A stretch of DNA of 5,849 nucleotides from contig CAJTOO010000076.1 in NCBI GenBank assembly GCA_910577735.1, forward strand, positions 1-5,849, given 5' to 3'. The notes below the pieces were generated by a model. That model saw only the letters and a program-made list of their open reading frames with translations. It was not told where the DNA came from and ran no database searches. Below are positions 5,043-5,849 of the stretch, one piece after another (the first letter of the stretch is position 1; each line of letters opens with the position of its first letter). The stretch is from an uncultured Lachnospiraceae bacterium. GTDB taxonomy: Bacteria; Bacillota; Clostridia; Lachnospirales; Lachnospiraceae. The translations under genes and the position numbers were made by a program.

Positions 5043-5780
5043 GGAAACTTTTATTTAATGGGTATGCAGTATCTTGGAAAGCCAAACCAGTTCACAGGGG
5101 ATTACGGCGCTTATGCAATTAAAAAACAGCGTATTACAATGGAGTCAGTGGAAAAACTGGTGCGGAAATATTATAAGACAGAGGAAAAACAGCGCAGAAT
5201 GTTGGAGATGATCCACAGAAAGCTGGATAACCTTGGGGGATTAGGGGAAATGTTTTCTTCTTATTCAAAGCTGTACCTGTATGAAAAGGGACAGAATGGG
5301 GATTCAGAATTTCAGAGTGATTATCTGCTGGTGCATGAGAATGGGAAGAAAATCCTGCATCTGGGGCTTGTTAAATCGGAAAGGGGAAAAGACATTTACC
5401 ATTGCAATTCCTTTATGACAACTTACCAGAATGACCGTGACAGGGACTCTTTTTACCGTAATCTGCCACACCGTTATGAGATAGCAAAGATTGTAAGGGA
5501 AAACAAGGATACAAAGCATAAAGAAGTTATTTACCAAAGCGTGGAGGCGGAGCAGAGGGAGCAGGCAGGCATAGAAAAAATGCTTGCAGCCGCAGGAATA
5601 CGGGCAGATGGCAAACTTATAAAGTCTATTCTCCGCCTGAACAAGAAATTTGGCATATACCACACGGCAGATATGCTGAATGACAGTGAAGCCCTGCTTG
5701 GAAAATGTACGGATAAGAGGGAGGAAAGCCTTGTATCGAATTTCCTTGCACTATGGGAGGAAAGAAGAAATGGCATATAA
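5040..5780 (+). pseudogene. C-terminal part of a possible PBECR4-like polyvalent protein
   Basis: The frame opens with a TTG at 5040, with ATGs at 5058 and 5064. None has a ribosome site, and an in-frame TAG lies at 5028-5030. The first residues GNFYLMGMQYLG look like the interior of a domain, recalling the (N)F-HL-G strand of PBECR4-type nuclease domains in polyvalent proteins of phages and conjugative elements. Further blocks are a charged helix (VRKYYKTEEKQRRMLEMIHRK), a strand-rich part (YLLVHENGKKILHLGLVKSE) and NLPHRYEIAKIVRENKDT. A helical C-terminus of about 80 residues ends ALWEERRNGI. Base composition is more AT-rich than in the genes to the left. The most likely reading is a gene whose 5' part was cut off by the IS inserted just upstream. 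The family call is weak; it could be an unrelated conjugative-element protein. Confidence 0.5.
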
Positions 5781-5805
5781 GCAGGAACTGTGGGATGAGG
5801 ATTGA
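5770..5805 (+). CDS. Very short reading frame after the PBECR4-like gene
   Basis: MAYKQELWDED (11 codons and stop) begins 11 bases inside the previous gene, with GGGAGG about nine bases upstream. The good ribosome site suggests that translation starts here. The frame closes at once, so this is either a leader peptide or the remnant of a longer gene broken by a mutation. No function is recognised. Confidence 0.3.
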   Translation: MAYKQELWDED

Positions 5806-5818
5806 TAGGAAATCGTGT

Positions 5819-5849
5819 ATGGAAAACAAAAATGACAGACTTGTCATGT
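5819..5849 (+). CDS. Possible start of a further gene, cut by the window end
   Basis: An ATG at 5819, preceded eight bases upstream by AGGA, opens a frame reading MENKNDRLVM up to the window end. It follows the short frame closely, as in a conjugative-element operon. Too little is visible to name it. Confidence 0.3.
   Translation, partial: MENKNDRLVM

Noticed and set aside
5626..5847. Minus-strand frames opposite the PBECR4-like gene
   Set aside because: They have biased hydrophobic/serine composition and no ribosome sites, and are antisense to a frame of 246 codons with plausible domain sequence.

Overview
The window looks like accessory DNA from a Clostridia-type Bacillota genome, probably a gut Lachnospiraceae-like organism. 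The evidence is the strong AGGAGG-type ribosome binding sites, a clostridial large serine recombinase tail, and a retroviral-integrase-type transposase paired with an ExeA-like ATPase. The species cannot be fixed from the sequence. No CRISPR array, rRNA or tRNA was seen.

Layout. (1) Bases 1-580, minus strand: C-terminal part of a large serine recombinase. It runs off the window at base 1 and is cut at its N-terminal side near base 580. (2) About 598-4103: a compact mobile element of roughly 3.5 kb with all genes on the minus strand. Transcription order is a zinc-ribbon protein (DUF6431-like, 3878-3273), a DDE transposase (3151-1871), an ExeA/TnsC-like AAA+ ATPase (1878-1075) and a 107-residue protein of unknown function (1056-733). 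The element has imperfect terminal inverted repeats, a probable promoter and bidirectional terminator at its right end, and a terminator hairpin whose loop holds the last stop codon. (3) 4104-5030, plus strand: the 3' part of an IS4/IS1634-type transposase, cut at the right end of the element. (4) 5010-5042: an 11-bp perfect hairpin at the end of that gene. (5) 5040-5780, plus strand: the C-terminal part of a protein that may carry a PBECR4-like (polyvalent protein nuclease) domain, followed by the starts of one or two small reading frames.

How the genes work together. The transposase (DD35E, TnsB/TniA/Mu-like) and the ATPase (TnsC/TniB-like) overlap by 8 nt and should be translationally coupled. 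The zinc-ribbon protein upstream and the small protein downstream complete a four-gene module. By analogy with Tn7, Tn5053 and Mu, the zinc-ribbon protein could be a target or end-recognition factor and the small protein an accessory regulator, but this is inference.

The two flanks of the element belong to unrelated genes and no target duplication is visible. This is therefore not a simple insertion: a rearrangement, an adjacent deletion or recombination between copies has occurred. The whole window reads as nested mobile DNA, probably inside a larger conjugative or phage-like element.
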